Of a DNA stretch of 64,000 bases, positions 54,493-63,324 are shown piece after piece. This DNA is from Desulfobacillus sp041396245. GTDB lineage: Bacteria > Pseudomonadota > Gammaproteobacteria > Burkholderiales > Rhodocyclaceae. The notes beneath the pieces are model-generated. The model ran no database searches. It saw nothing but the letters and a program-made list of their open reading frames with translations, and had not been told where the DNA came from. The stretch covers positions 186,001 to 250,000 of the forward strand of contig JAWKYW010000002.1 in the NCBI GenBank assembly GCA_041396245.1, written 5' to 3'. Numbering within the stretch: position 1 is the first letter of the stretch; each line of letters opens with the position of its first letter. The position numbers and the translations under genes were made by a program.

Positions 54493-54509
54493 CTTAAGCG
54501 GGGCTTAAC
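54493..54509 (-). promoter_or_regulatory. QseB/PmrA-like direct-repeat operator 2
   Basis: CTTAAG-CGGGG-CTTAAC has the same 11-base period as the site at 50880. It lies 51 bases upstream of the SHP-like gene. Probable binding site of the response regulator encoded in the same operon, giving autoregulation. Confidence 0.7.
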
Positions 54510-54554
54510 GGCCGACCCCGCTTGACCTGGCTCAATGCCCGCTGCCCACGGGCT

Positions 54555-54577
54555 GATATATTCAGCCCTAAATATTA
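54555..54577. promoter_or_regulatory. Probable MarR operator 1
   Basis: GATATATTCAGCCCTAAATA, continuing TTA, is an imperfect AT-rich palindrome (ATATT-N8-AATAT). A second copy with identical layout lies exactly 70 bases downstream. Confidence 0.55.
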
Positions 54578-54624
54578 CTCTGCCGGATATTCCAGGCGAA
54601 TGGAAACCGGCCCGCTTGCCGACG

Positions 54625-54647
54625 GATATATTCAAGCTTAAAATATA
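54625..54647. promoter_or_regulatory. Probable MarR operator 2
   Basis: GATATATTCAAGCTTAAAAT, continuing ATA, is palindromic around AAGCTT. It lies 35 bases upstream of the monooxygenase ATG. The MarR gene of the same operon is the natural candidate to bind it. Confidence 0.55.
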
Positions 54648-54681
54648 CCGCCAGACGACAGACGGACAGGAACAGGACATC

Positions 54682-56970
54682 ATGCGCATCGCGTGCATCG
54701 GCGGCGGCCCGGCGGGACTCTACTTCGCCATCCTCATGAAGCAGGCCGACCCGGCCCACGACATCACCGTCTACGAGCGCAACCGCCCCGACGACACTTT
54801 CGGCTGGGGCGTCGTCTTCTCCGACGCCACGCTCGGCAACTTCCAGGTTGCCGACCCGGAAAGCTACGAGGAGATCACGCGCAACTTCCACCACTGGGAC
54901 GACTGCGACGTCTTCTTCAAGGGCCGCAGGATCACCTCGGGCGGCCACGGCTACTGCGGCATCGGCCGCCAGAAGCTGCTCAACATCCTGCAGGCGCGCG
55001 CCGCCGCGCTCGGGGTGAAACAGGTCTTCGAGGCCGAAATCGCCGACGACGCCGACCCGCGCCTGGCCGACGCCGACCTGATCGTCGCCGCCGACGGCGT
55101 GAACAGCAAGGTGCGCAACAAGTACGCCGAACAGTTCCAGCCCGACATCGACGTGCGCAAGTGCCGCTACATCTGGCTTGGCACCCACTTGAAGCTCAAC
55201 GCCTTCACCTTCATCACCGAGCCCTCCGAGTGGGGCTGGTTCCAGGTGCACGCCTACCAGTTCGACCGCGACACCAGCACCTTCATCGTCGAATGCCGCG
55301 AGGAGACCTGGCAGGCCGCCGGCCTCGACCAGCTCGACCAGGCCGGCTCGATCGCCTTCTGCGAGAAGCTCTTCGAGAAACACCTGCAGGGCAACAAATT
55401 GATGAGCAACGCCCGCCACCTGCGCGGCTCGGCCTGGCTCAACTTCAACCGCGTGCTGTGCCGCCAGTGGCACCACAGGAACATCGTGCTGATCGGCGAC
55501 GCCGCCCACACCGCCCACTTCTCCATCGGCTCCGGCACCAAGCTGGCGATGGAGGACGCCATCGCGCTGTCGAAGACGCTCAACGCCCATCCCGGCGACG
55601 TCGAGCGCGCCGTGGCGCTCTACCAGGAGGAGCGCGAGATCGAGGCCCTCAAGCTGCAGAGTTCGGCGCGCAACCGCATGGAGTGGTTCGAGAACGTGGC
55701 GCGCTACGCCCACCTCGAACCCGAGCAGTTCGCCTACACCCTGCTCACCGGCAGCCAGCGCATCGGCCACGAGAACCTGCGCCTGCGCGACCCGGCGTAT
55801 GTGGAGAGCGTCGAGACCTGGTTCGCGCAGCAGTCCGGCCTGCCGGCGCAGCCGTTGCCACCGATGTTCACGCCCTTCAGGCTGCGCGAGCTCACGCTGA
55901 AGAACCGCGTCGTCGTCTCGCCCATGGCCATGTACTCCTGCCGCGACGGGCAGCCGGACGACTTCCTGCTGGTGCACCTCGGCGCGCGCGCCCTGGGCGG
56001 CGCCGGCCTGGTGATGACCGAAATGACCTGCGTCTCGCCGGATGCGCGCATCACCCCCGGCTGTGCCGGCCTCTGGAACGAGGCGCAGGCGCAGGGCTGG
56101 CAGCGCATCGTCGACTTCGTGCATGCCCACAGCGACGCGAAGATCGGCCTGCAGCTCGGCCACGCCGGGCCGAAGGGATCGACCCAGCTCGGCTGGGAAG
56201 AAATCGATGCGCCGCTGCCCACCGGCAACTGGCCGCTGCTGGCCGCCTCCGCCATTGCCTACGGCCCGCAGAACCAGGTGCCGAAGGCGATGACGCGCGC
56301 CGACATGGACAGCGTGCGCGATCGGTTCGTCGCCGCGGCGCAGCGCGGCGCGGCGGCCGGCTTCGACCTCCTGGAACTGCACTGCGCCCACGGCTACCTG
56401 CTCTCCAGCTTCCTCTGCCCGCTGACCAACCGGCGCACGGACGATTACGGCGGCACGCTGGAGAACCGCCTGCGCTACCCGCTCGAGGTGTTCCGCGCGC
56501 TGCGCGCCGCCTGGCCCGAGGACCGGCCGATGACGGTGCGCATCTCGGCCCACGACTGGGCGCCGGGCGGCAACACGCCGGAGGACGCCGTGGCCATCGC
56601 CCGCGCCTTCAGGAATGCCGGCGCCGACATGATCGACGTCTCCTCCGGCCAGACCACGCGCGAGGCGCAGCCGGTCTACGGCCGCATGTACCAGACGCCG
56701 TTCTCCGACCGGATCCGCAACGAGACCGGCATCGCCACCATCGCGGTGGGCAACATCTTCGAGGCCGACCACGTCAACTCGATCATCGCCGCCGGGCGCG
56801 CCGACCTCTGCGCCATCGCCCGGCCGCACCTTGCCGACCCGGCCTGGACCCTGCACGCGGCGGCGCAACTCGGCCAGGGCGACATCGCCTGGCCGAAGCA
56901 GTACCTCAGCGGCAAGGCCCAGCTCGAACGCAACCTGGCGCGCGCGGCGCAGATGGTGCTGCGGGCCTGA
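54682..56970 (+). CDS. Bifunctional 2-aminobenzoyl-CoA (or salicylyl-CoA) monooxygenase/reductase
   Basis: 762-residue fusion. The N-terminal half (1 to about 390) is an FAD monooxygenase (IACIGGGPAGLYFAILMKQ, WGWFQVHAYQF, VLIGDAAHTAHFSIGSGTKLAMEDAI). The C-terminal half (from about 395) is an old-yellow-enzyme FMN domain (FTPFRLRELTLKNRVVVSPMAMYSC, QLGHAGPKGSTQLGW, ELHCAHGYLLSSFLCPLTNRRTDDYGG). This fusion matches the 2-aminobenzoyl-CoA monooxygenase/reductase of Azoarcus evansii, which dearomatises the ring; salicylyl-CoA 5-hydroxylases lack the second half. A CoA ligase, thioesterase, RidA and MarR gene follow. Confidence 0.88.
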   Translation: MRIACIGGGPAGLYFAILMKQADPAHDITVYERNRPDDTFGWGVVFSDATLGNFQVADPESYEEITRNFHHWDDCDVFFKGRRITSGGHGYCGIGRQKLLNILQARAAALGVKQVFEAEIADDADPRLADADLIVAADGVNSKVRNKYAEQFQPDIDVRKCRYIWLGTHLKLNAFTFITEPSEWGWFQVHAYQFDRDTSTFIVECREETWQAAGLDQLDQAGSIAFCEKLFEKHLQGNKLMSNARHLRGSAWLNFNRVLCRQWHHRNIVLIGDAAHTAHFSIGSGTKLAMEDAIALSKTLNAHPGDVERAVALYQEEREIEALKLQSSARNRMEWFENVARYAHLEPEQFAYTLLTGSQRIGHENLRLRDPAYVESVETWFAQQSGLPAQPLPPMFTPFRLRELTLKNRVVVSPMAMYSCRDGQPDDFLLVHLGARALGGAGLVMTEMTCVSPDARITPGCAGLWNEAQAQGWQRIVDFVHAHSDAKIGLQLGHAGPKGSTQLGWEEIDAPLPTGNWPLLAASAIAYGPQNQVPKAMTRADMDSVRDRFVAAAQRGAAAGFDLLELHCAHGYLLSSFLCPLTNRRTDDYGGTLENRLRYPLEVFRALRAAWPEDRPMTVRISAHDWAPGGNTPEDAVAIARAFRNAGADMIDVSSGQTTREAQPVYGRMYQTPFSDRIRNETGIATIAVGNIFEADHVNSIIAAGRADLCAIARPHLADPAWTLHAAAQLGQGDIAWPKQYLSGKAQLERNLARAAQMVLRA

Positions 56971-57012
56971 ACGATTTCGCAATTCAATTCAACAAGCATT
57001 GGAGACCCGGCA

Positions 57013-57522
57013 ATGAGCAAACAAAGCAGCAAACCCGCCGCCCAGCGGACCGACCACGAGACCCGCCTGACGGACGAGCACCACGAGTCCCTGCGCCTGT
57101 GGCTGCGCCTGCTCTCCTGCACCAACCTGATCGAAGCCTACGTCCGCGGCCAGCTGCGCTTGAAATTCCAGACCACGCTGCCGCGCTTCGACCTGATGTC
57201 CCAGCTCGAGCGCCACCCCGAAGGACTGAAGATGGGCGAGCTGTCGCGGCGCATGATGGTCACCGGCGGCAACGTCACCGGCATCACCGACCAGCTCGTC
57301 GCCGAGGGCCTGGTGGTGCGCGAGGACAATCCGAAGGATCGCCGCGCCTACATCGTCAAGCTGACCAAGGAAGGCCGCCGCACCTTCCGCCAGTGGGCCG
57401 ACGAGCACGAGGGCTGGATCGCCCGGCTGTTCGAGGGGCTCGGCGAGAAGGAAAGGGGCCAGCTCTACGACCTGCTGGCGAAGCTCAAGCTGCACGTCGC
57501 CGACATCCAGCCCGACAGCTGA
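57013..57522 (+). CDS. MarR-family regulator of the aromatic-CoA operon
   Basis: 169 residues. Winged-helix core: LRLWLRLLSCTNLIEAYVRGQL, FDLMSQLERHPEGLKMGELSRRMMVTGGNVTGITDQLVAEGLV, REDNPKDRRAYIVKLTKEGRRTF (the wing). It lies inside the operon between monooxygenase and ligase genes. Two 23-base AT-rich palindromes before the first gene are its likely operators. The ligand is probably an aromatic acyl-CoA, as in related regulators (inference). Confidence 0.9.
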   Translation: MSKQSSKPAAQRTDHETRLTDEHHESLRLWLRLLSCTNLIEAYVRGQLRLKFQTTLPRFDLMSQLERHPEGLKMGELSRRMMVTGGNVTGITDQLVAEGLVVREDNPKDRRAYIVKLTKEGRRTFRQWADEHEGWIARLFEGLGEKERGQLYDLLAKLKLHVADIQPDS

Positions 57523-57523
57523 A

Positions 57524-59170
57524 ATGGCCCGCACCGCCCACGACGACGGCCCAGGGAAGTCCCCGCGGGACACCTTCGCCCGCGACCACCTGCCGCCGCG
57601 CGACCAGTGGCCGGAACTCGTCTTCGACCGGCCGGAGCTGCGCTACCCGGCGCGCCTGAACTGCGCCGCCGAACTGCTCGACCGCATGGTCGCCGCGGGC
57701 CACGGCGACCGGCCCGCCCTCTGGGCACCGGTCGACGGCCGGCCCGTCGCCTGCACTTACCGCCAGCTGCTGGCGCGCGCCAACCGCATCGCCCGGGCGC
57801 TCATCGAGGACCTCGGCCTGGTGCCCGGCAACCGCGTGCTGCTGCGCGGTCCCAACAACCCGATGATGGCGGCCTGCTGGCTCGGCATCGTCAAGGCCGG
57901 CGGCATCGTCGTCGCCACCATGCCGCTCCTGCGCGCGAAGGAGCTGACGCAGATCGCCGCCAAGGCGCGCTGCTCGCTCGCCCTGTGCGATGCGCGCCTG
58001 CTGGAGGAACTGGAACTGGCGCGGCCGGACTGCCCCGATTTGCGACGCATCGTCTCCTTCAATGACGGCGGCGCCGGTTCGCTCGAATCCCTGCTGGAAG
58101 GCAAGCCGGACAGCTTCGACAACGTCGACACGGCGGCCGACGACGTCGCGCTGATCGCCTTCACCTCAGGCACCACCGGTCAGCCCAAGGGCACGATGCA
58201 CTTTCATCGCGACGTGCTGGCGATGTGCGACGCCTTCCCGCGCTCGGTGCTCAAGCCCGAGTCAACGGACATCTTCTGCGGCACGCCGCCGCTGGCCTTC
58301 ACCTTCGGCCTCGGCGGCCTGCTCTGCTTCCCGCTGCGCGTCGGCGCATCCACCGTGCTGGTGGAGAAGCTGATGCCCGACACCCTGCTGCAGACCATCC
58401 GCGACTTCAAGGCGACCATCTGCTTCACCGCACCGACCTTCTGGCGCCTGATGGCCCCGCTCGCGGCAAGGGACGGCATCGGCCGCCTGAAGAAATGCGT
58501 CTCCGCCGGCGAGGCCCTGCCCGACGCCACGCGCCAGTTGTGGAAGCGGGCGAGCGGCATCGAGATCATCGACGGCATCGGCGCCACCGAGATGATCCAC
58601 ATCTTCATCTCCTCGCCGCCGGAGAAAGTCCGCCGCGGCGCCGTCGGCCAGGTCGTGCCGGGCTATCAGGCGCGCATCGTCGACGAGGACGGCCGGCCGC
58701 TGCCGCCGGGTGCGGTCGGCCGGCTGGCGGTGAAGGGGCCGACAGGCTGCCGCTATCTCGCCGACCCGCGCCAAAGTCAGTACGTGCAGAACGGCTGGAA
58801 CCTCACCGGCGACGCCTTCTCGATGGATGCCGACGGCTATTTCTTCTACCAGGCGCGCACCGACGACATGATCGTCTCGGCCGGCTACAACATCGCCGGA
58901 CCCGAGGTCGAAAGCGCGCTGCTCGCACATCCCGCCGTCGCCGAATGCGGCGTGGTCGGCGTGCCGGACGACGAGCGCGGCCAGATCGTCAAGGCCTTCG
59001 TCGTGCTGCGCGAAGGCCACCCGCCGGGCGAGGCGCTGGTGCGCGAACTGCAGGACTTCGTCAAGCAGAGCATCGCCCCCTACAAATACCCGCGCGCCGT
59101 CGCCTTCGTCGATGCGCTGCCGCGCACCGAAACCGGCAAGCTGCAGCGCTTCCGATTGAGGCAGGCATGA
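57524..59170 (+). CDS. Aromatic acid CoA ligase (2-aminobenzoate/benzoate-CoA ligase family)
   Basis: ATP-dependent ligase of 548 residues. AMP-binding signature FTSGTTGQPKGTMHFHRD, FCGTPPLAFTFGLGGLLCFPLRVGA, SAGEALPDATRQLWKRASG, DGIGATEMIHIFISS, and the C-terminal lysine region ALPRTETGKLQRFRLRQ. Sequence style is of benzoate/2-aminobenzoate-CoA ligases. It provides the CoA thioester for the monooxygenase. ATG starts one base after the MarR stop. Confidence 0.9.
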   Translation: MARTAHDDGPGKSPRDTFARDHLPPRDQWPELVFDRPELRYPARLNCAAELLDRMVAAGHGDRPALWAPVDGRPVACTYRQLLARANRIARALIEDLGLVPGNRVLLRGPNNPMMAACWLGIVKAGGIVVATMPLLRAKELTQIAAKARCSLALCDARLLEELELARPDCPDLRRIVSFNDGGAGSLESLLEGKPDSFDNVDTAADDVALIAFTSGTTGQPKGTMHFHRDVLAMCDAFPRSVLKPESTDIFCGTPPLAFTFGLGGLLCFPLRVGASTVLVEKLMPDTLLQTIRDFKATICFTAPTFWRLMAPLAARDGIGRLKKCVSAGEALPDATRQLWKRASGIEIIDGIGATEMIHIFISSPPEKVRRGAVGQVVPGYQARIVDEDGRPLPPGAVGRLAVKGPTGCRYLADPRQSQYVQNGWNLTGDAFSMDADGYFFYQARTDDMIVSAGYNIAGPEVESALLAHPAVAECGVVGVPDDERGQIVKAFVVLREGHPPGEALVRELQDFVKQSIAPYKYPRAVAFVDALPRTETGKLQRFRLRQA

Positions 59171-59182
59171 TCGCCTCCCCCC

Positions 59183-59263
59183 GCAGGTCGGGCTTCAGCC
59201 CGACAACCACCGCCGCAGTCCCGCAGGGATTTCCTTCGGTCATCGGCCTGAAGGCCGACCTAC
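59183..59263. repeat. REP-like palindromic element between the ligase and thioesterase genes
   Basis: Left arm GCAGGTCGGGCTTCAGCCCG, spacer with CCGCAGGGATTTCC, right arm ATCGGCCTGAAGGCCGACCT. The spacer matches that of the copy inside nirH, so these two are the closest pair of the family. Confidence 0.9.
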
Positions 59264-59282
59264 GCCTGCACCAGGAAAACAA

Positions 59283-59759
59283 ATGAGCGAGCTGCATTGC
59301 CGCATCCTCGGCAACACCTTCTACAGCGACATGCTGGTGCGCTTCTCCCACTGCGACCCGGCCGGCATCGTCTTCTATCCGCAATACTTCATCATGTTCA
59401 ACGGCCTGGTCGAGGACTGGTTCAACCAGGGCCTGTGCACGAATTTCGCCCGCACCATCACCGAGCGCCGGCTCGGCTTCCCCATCGTCCGGCTCGAGTG
59501 CGACTTCACCGCTCCCTCCAAGATCGGCGAGACCATCACGCTCGGCCTGAAGCTGGCGCGGCTGGGACGCAGCTCCATGGAAATGACCGTCGACTGCCGC
59601 CACGAACAGGAAGCGCGGCTGAACGCCCGCTTCGTCCTGGTCGCCATGGACCTCGACCGCCAGCGCGCGCAAGCCATCCCCGACGACCTGCGCGCGATGA
59701 TGCAGGCCTTCCAGAACGGGGAATTCGACATCAACAACCATAACGGGAGAGACTCTTGA
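59283..59759 (+). CDS. 4-Hydroxybenzoyl-CoA thioesterase-like hotdog protein
   Basis: 158 residues with the acyl-CoA thioesterase motif FSHCDPAGIVFYPQYFIMFN (catalytic Asp), then EDWFNQGLCTNF and RLGFPIVRLECDFTAPSKIGE. It is of the 4HBT type and could release a free acid from the pathway or act as a rescue enzyme for dead-end CoA esters. It lies after the ligase with a REP element between and overlaps RidA by four bases. Confidence 0.88.
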   Translation: MSELHCRILGNTFYSDMLVRFSHCDPAGIVFYPQYFIMFNGLVEDWFNQGLCTNFARTITERRLGFPIVRLECDFTAPSKIGETITLGLKLARLGRSSMEMTVDCRHEQEARLNARFVLVAMDLDRQRAQAIPDDLRAMMQAFQNGEFDINNHNGRDS

Positions 59760-60148
59760 TCCAGCTATTCAACCCCACGGAATGGACGCGGCCGAAGGGC
59801 TATTCCAACGGCGTCACCGCCCAGGGCCAGATGATTTTCGTTGCCGGCCAGGTGGGCTGGGACAGCAGCGAGACCTTCCAGACCGACGACCTGGTCGGCC
59901 AGGTGCGCCAGGCGCTCGCCAACATCGTCGCCATCCTCGCCACCGCCGGCGCCAAACCCGAGAACATCGTGCGCATGAACTGGTATCTCGCCGACAAGGT
60001 CGAGTACAACGCCCGCCTCGCCGAGATCGGCGAGGCCTACCGCGAGACCATCGGCCGCCACTTTCCCGCCATGACCGCCCTGCAGGTGGCCGGCTTCGTC
60101 GAGGACGGCGCCAAGGTGGAAATCGAGGTGACGGCCATGCTGCCGTAA
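59756..60148 (+). CDS. RidA-family enamine/imine deaminase-like protein
   Basis: 130-residue RidA/YjgF-fold trimeric protein (IQLFNPTEWTRPKGYSNGVTA, MIFVAGQVGWDSSETFQTDD, VRQALANIVAILATAGAKPENIVRMNWYLAD, GRHFPAMTALQVAGFVEDGAKVEIEVTAML). RidA proteins hydrolyse reactive enamines and imines. Its overlap with the thioesterase gene places it in the aromatic operon. If the substrate is 2-aminobenzoyl-CoA, the dearomatised product is an enamine, which would explain its presence (inference). Confidence 0.9.
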   Translation: MIQLFNPTEWTRPKGYSNGVTAQGQMIFVAGQVGWDSSETFQTDDLVGQVRQALANIVAILATAGAKPENIVRMNWYLADKVEYNARLAEIGEAYRETIGRHFPAMTALQVAGFVEDGAKVEIEVTAMLP

Positions 60149-60194
60149 GGGGGTATCATCCGCCCTGTCAGAAAAGGCAGACCGGGCCAAGCGC

Positions 60195-61673
60195 ATGAAT
60201 GCCGACGACAAGACGCTGCAGCGGGACTTCTATCTGCTTCTGGCCGCCTGGAGCGCGCTGGTTGCCGCCTCGTTTGCCTGGTACGCCTGGCAGGAGGACA
60301 AAAGCGTCGCCGATTCCGCCACCAAGGAAGCGCGTGCCATCCTCGATCGCGACAACGCCTATCGCCACTGGCTGGTCGAACAGGGCGGCGTCTATGTAAA
60401 GCCGAATGAAAAACTGCCCGGCGACCCCTATCTCGTCCATCCCGACAAGGACGTGGTAACGACCCGCGGCCTGCGCCTGACCCTGCTCAACCCCGCCTTC
60501 GTCCTGCGCGAGGTGCAGGAGCGCCAGGCCGACCCGGCGCGCGGCCGCTCGCGCGTCGTCGCGCTGGCCCCGCTCAATCCCGCCAACGCCGCCGACGAAT
60601 GGGAGCGCAAGGGGCTGGACACGCTCTCCGGCGGCCTCGACCGCTACGAGACGGTCGACACCCCCGAAGGCAGGCAACTGCGCGCCATGCGGCCCTTCTT
60701 CGCCTCGCCGCCCTGCCTCGCCTGCCATCCCGCCTTCCGCGACGGCGAGCTGGCCGGCGCGATCACCACCCGCGTCGTCATGGCGCCCTACCTCGAATCC
60801 AGCCGCAGGACCCTGGGCGCCGTGGCGCTTGGCCACGGCGCCATCTGGATCGCCGGACTGGCCGGCATCGGCCTCGCCCACCGCCGGCGCCGTCTGTACG
60901 CGGAACAACAGCGGGCGTGGACGCGCTCCGTCGAGAACATGAACGCCGAACTGGAACGGCGCGTGGCGGCGCGCACGGAAGAGCTGACGCGGGCCGTGCG
61001 CGAGCTCGAGGCCTTCTCGTATTCCGTCTCCCACGATTTGCGCGCACCGCTGCGCGCCCTCAACGGCTATGCCCACCTGCTCAAGGAATCGCAGGGCGAC
61101 CGGCTGGACGAGGAACAGCGCCGCATGTTCGACCGCATCGCCCTCAACGCGGAAAAAATGGGTCAGCTCATCGACGACATCCTCGAATACTCGCGCACCG
61201 GCCGCGAGCCGCTCAAGCGCGCGGCGGTCGACCTCGACGTGCTGGCGCACGACGTCGTGCGCGACCTGGCCGAGCAGTACCCCGCGGCCCGCGTCGAGAT
61301 CGCGCCGCTGCCGCCGGTCGAGGGCGACCCGGTGATGCTGCGTCAGGTGCTCGCCAACCTCGTCGCCAACGCCCTGAAATTCTCGGCCGGGCGCGAACGG
61401 CCCGTCGTCGAAATCGGCGCCCGCGTCGAGGGCGGCATGGCCGACTGCTTCGTGCGCGACAACGGCGCCGGCTTCGACATGGCCTACGCCGACAAGCTGT
61501 TCAACCTGTTCCAGCGGCTGCACCGGGAAACCGAGTTCCCCGGCACCGGCGTCGGCCTCGCCATCGTCAAGCGCATCGTCGAACGCCACGGCGGCCGCGT
61601 CCGGGTGGACGCCGCGCCGGATGCCGGCGCCACCGTCCATTTCACCCTTCCGCTCGCCGGTCATCCGTCTTGA
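60195..61673 (+). CDS. Sensor histidine kinase with periplasmic c-type heme (Tll0287/DUF3365-like) domain
   Basis: 492 residues. The N-terminal helix (FYLLLAAWSALVAASFAWYAW) and a second helix (GAVALGHGAIWIAGLAGIGLA) enclose a periplasmic domain of about 165 residues that contains AYRHWLVEQGGVYVKPNE and a CxxCH heme site (C174-LA-C177-H178), the DUF3365/Tll0287 pattern. Then HisKA (LEAFSYSVSHDLRAPLRALNGYAHLL) and HATPase (VRDNGAGFDMAYADKLFNLFQRLHR, GTGVGLAIVKRIVERHGG). Heme suggests redox, NO or oxygen sensing. No adjacent response regulator. The kinase core resembles that of the four-PAS kinase at 41023. Confidence 0.88.
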   Translation: MNADDKTLQRDFYLLLAAWSALVAASFAWYAWQEDKSVADSATKEARAILDRDNAYRHWLVEQGGVYVKPNEKLPGDPYLVHPDKDVVTTRGLRLTLLNPAFVLREVQERQADPARGRSRVVALAPLNPANAADEWERKGLDTLSGGLDRYETVDTPEGRQLRAMRPFFASPPCLACHPAFRDGELAGAITTRVVMAPYLESSRRTLGAVALGHGAIWIAGLAGIGLAHRRRRLYAEQQRAWTRSVENMNAELERRVAARTEELTRAVRELEAFSYSVSHDLRAPLRALNGYAHLLKESQGDRLDEEQRRMFDRIALNAEKMGQLIDDILEYSRTGREPLKRAAVDLDVLAHDVVRDLAEQYPAARVEIAPLPPVEGDPVMLRQVLANLVANALKFSAGRERPVVEIGARVEGGMADCFVRDNGAGFDMAYADKLFNLFQRLHRETEFPGTGVGLAIVKRIVERHGGRVRVDAAPDAGATVHFTLPLAGHPS

Positions 61674-61695
61674 GCCGGCTCGACGGCTGTTTGGG

Positions 61696-61701
61696 CTATA
61701 A
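61696..61701 (+). promoter_or_regulatory. -10 box of the rhlE promoter
   Basis: TATAAT in the context GGGCTATAATGG, about 130 bases before the rhlE ATG. The resulting leader of roughly 120 bases is long and GC-rich, as in other RNA helicase genes, and could be regulatory. No clear -35. Confidence 0.5.
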
Positions 61702-61830
61702 TGGCCCCGGTCTGCCGTTCAGCCGGTTAGCGTCCGCAGGCCCATCCGGTCGATTCCGACCCCGTTTTCACATTTCGTTCGCGCCCTGAACCGGTACGCC
61801 CCAAAAGCGCAGGCCGGATCTGGAACCGTC

Positions 61831-63324
61831 ATGAAATTCGAAGACCTCGGGCTGCTGCCCGAACTGCTCAAGGCCGTGGCCGACGCCGGCTACAGCGAAC
61901 CCACCCCCATCCAGGCCCAGGCCATTCCCGTCGTGCTCGCCGGGAAAGACGTCATGGGCGGCGCCCAGACCGGCACCGGCAAGACCGCCGGCTTCGTCCT
62001 GCCGCTGCTGCAGCGCCTCGCCCGCCACGCCAGCACCAGCCCCTCGCCCGCCCGCCATCCGGTGCGCGCGCTGATCCTCACCCCGACGCGCGAACTCGCC
62101 ATGCAGGTGCACGAAAGCGTGCAGACCTACGGCAAGCACATCCCGCTGCGCGACCTCGTCGTCTACGGCGGCGTCGACATCCGGCCGCAGACCGAAGCCT
62201 TGCGCAAGGGCGTCGAAATCGTCGTCGCCACGCCGGGCCGCCTGCTCGACCACGTGCAGCAGAAGAGCGTCAACTTCAACAGCGTCGAGGTGCTGGTGCT
62301 GGACGAAGCCGACCGCATGCTCGACATGGGCTTCATCCCCGACATCAAGCGCATCCTCGCCATGCTGCCGAAGGAGCGCCAGAGCCTGCTCTTCTCGGCC
62401 ACCTTCTCGGAAGAGATCAAGAAGCTCGCCGACACCATGCTGCAGGCGCCGGTGCTGATCGAGGTGGCGCGCCGCAATGCCGTCACCGAGACGGTGACGC
62501 ACCGCATGCACCCGGTGGACCAGGACAACAAGCGTCATCTGCTCGCCCACATCCTGAAAACCAGCAGCCTCTCCCAGGTGCTGGTCTTCGTCGGCACCAA
62601 GTTCGGCGCCAGCCGCCTGGCGGTCTTTCTCGAAAAGCAGGGCATCGAGGCCACGGCGATCCATGGCGACAAGAGCCAGCAGCAGCGCACCGAGGCGCTG
62701 GAAGCCTTCAAGAGCGGCAAGGCGCGCGTGCTGGTGGCCACCGACGTCGCCGCGCGCGGCCTCGACATCGACGACCTGCCGCACGTCATCAACTTCGAGC
62801 TGCCGCACGTGCCGGAAGACTACGTGCACCGCATCGGCCGCACCGGCCGCGCCGGCAAGGAGGGCGACGCCACCTCGCTGGTCTGCGCCGAGGAGCGCGG
62901 CAAGCTGGCCGAGATCGAGAAGCTCATCAAGCGGCCGATCGAACAGGTGATCGTGCCCGGTTTCGAGCCGGGGTCGGCCTTCTCCGGACCGGTCGAGAAG
63001 GCCCGCCGCGGACGCGGCGGCGCGGACCGTCCAGAAAAAAGCGAAGGCGGCCGGGAAAAATCCGGGGCATCCGCATCGCCGCGCCGCGAGCCGCGCAGCC
63101 GCGAGCGTGACGATGCGGGACGCGAACGGCGCGAACCGCGCCGGGTCGAGCCGGCCAGGCCGAAGCTGCCCAAGCTGGATTTCGATCCGAGCAAGCCCTA
63201 CGAATCGAGAGTCAGTGCCCAGGACACGGCGGCAGCGACGGAACCGAAGCGCCCGCAGCACCGGCCGAAGCGCCCGGTGCCGGCGCTGCTGGGCGGGCTG
63301 CCGAAGCCGGAGCAGGAACAGTAG
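61831..63324 (+). CDS. rhlE: DEAD-box RNA helicase RhlE
   Basis: 497 residues. Q-motif (FEDLGLLPELLKAVADAGYSEPTPIQ), motif I AQTGTGKTAGF, DEAD box VLVLDEADRMLDMGF, motif III SATF, and motif VI HRIGRTGRAGKEGD. A basic, Arg- and Pro-rich low-complexity C-terminal tail of about 115 residues follows. RhlE-like helicases act in ribosome maturation and RNA turnover. The TAG stop coincides with the first bases of the REP array. Confidence 0.96.
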   Translation: MKFEDLGLLPELLKAVADAGYSEPTPIQAQAIPVVLAGKDVMGGAQTGTGKTAGFVLPLLQRLARHASTSPSPARHPVRALILTPTRELAMQVHESVQTYGKHIPLRDLVVYGGVDIRPQTEALRKGVEIVVATPGRLLDHVQQKSVNFNSVEVLVLDEADRMLDMGFIPDIKRILAMLPKERQSLLFSATFSEEIKKLADTMLQAPVLIEVARRNAVTETVTHRMHPVDQDNKRHLLAHILKTSSLSQVLVFVGTKFGASRLAVFLEKQGIEATAIHGDKSQQQRTEALEAFKSGKARVLVATDVAARGLDIDDLPHVINFELPHVPEDYVHRIGRTGRAGKEGDATSLVCAEERGKLAEIEKLIKRPIEQVIVPGFEPGSAFSGPVEKARRGRGGADRPEKSEGGREKSGASASPRREPRSRERDDAGRERREPRRVEPARPKLPKLDFDPSKPYESRVSAQDTAAATEPKRPQHRPKRPVPALLGGLPKPEQEQ

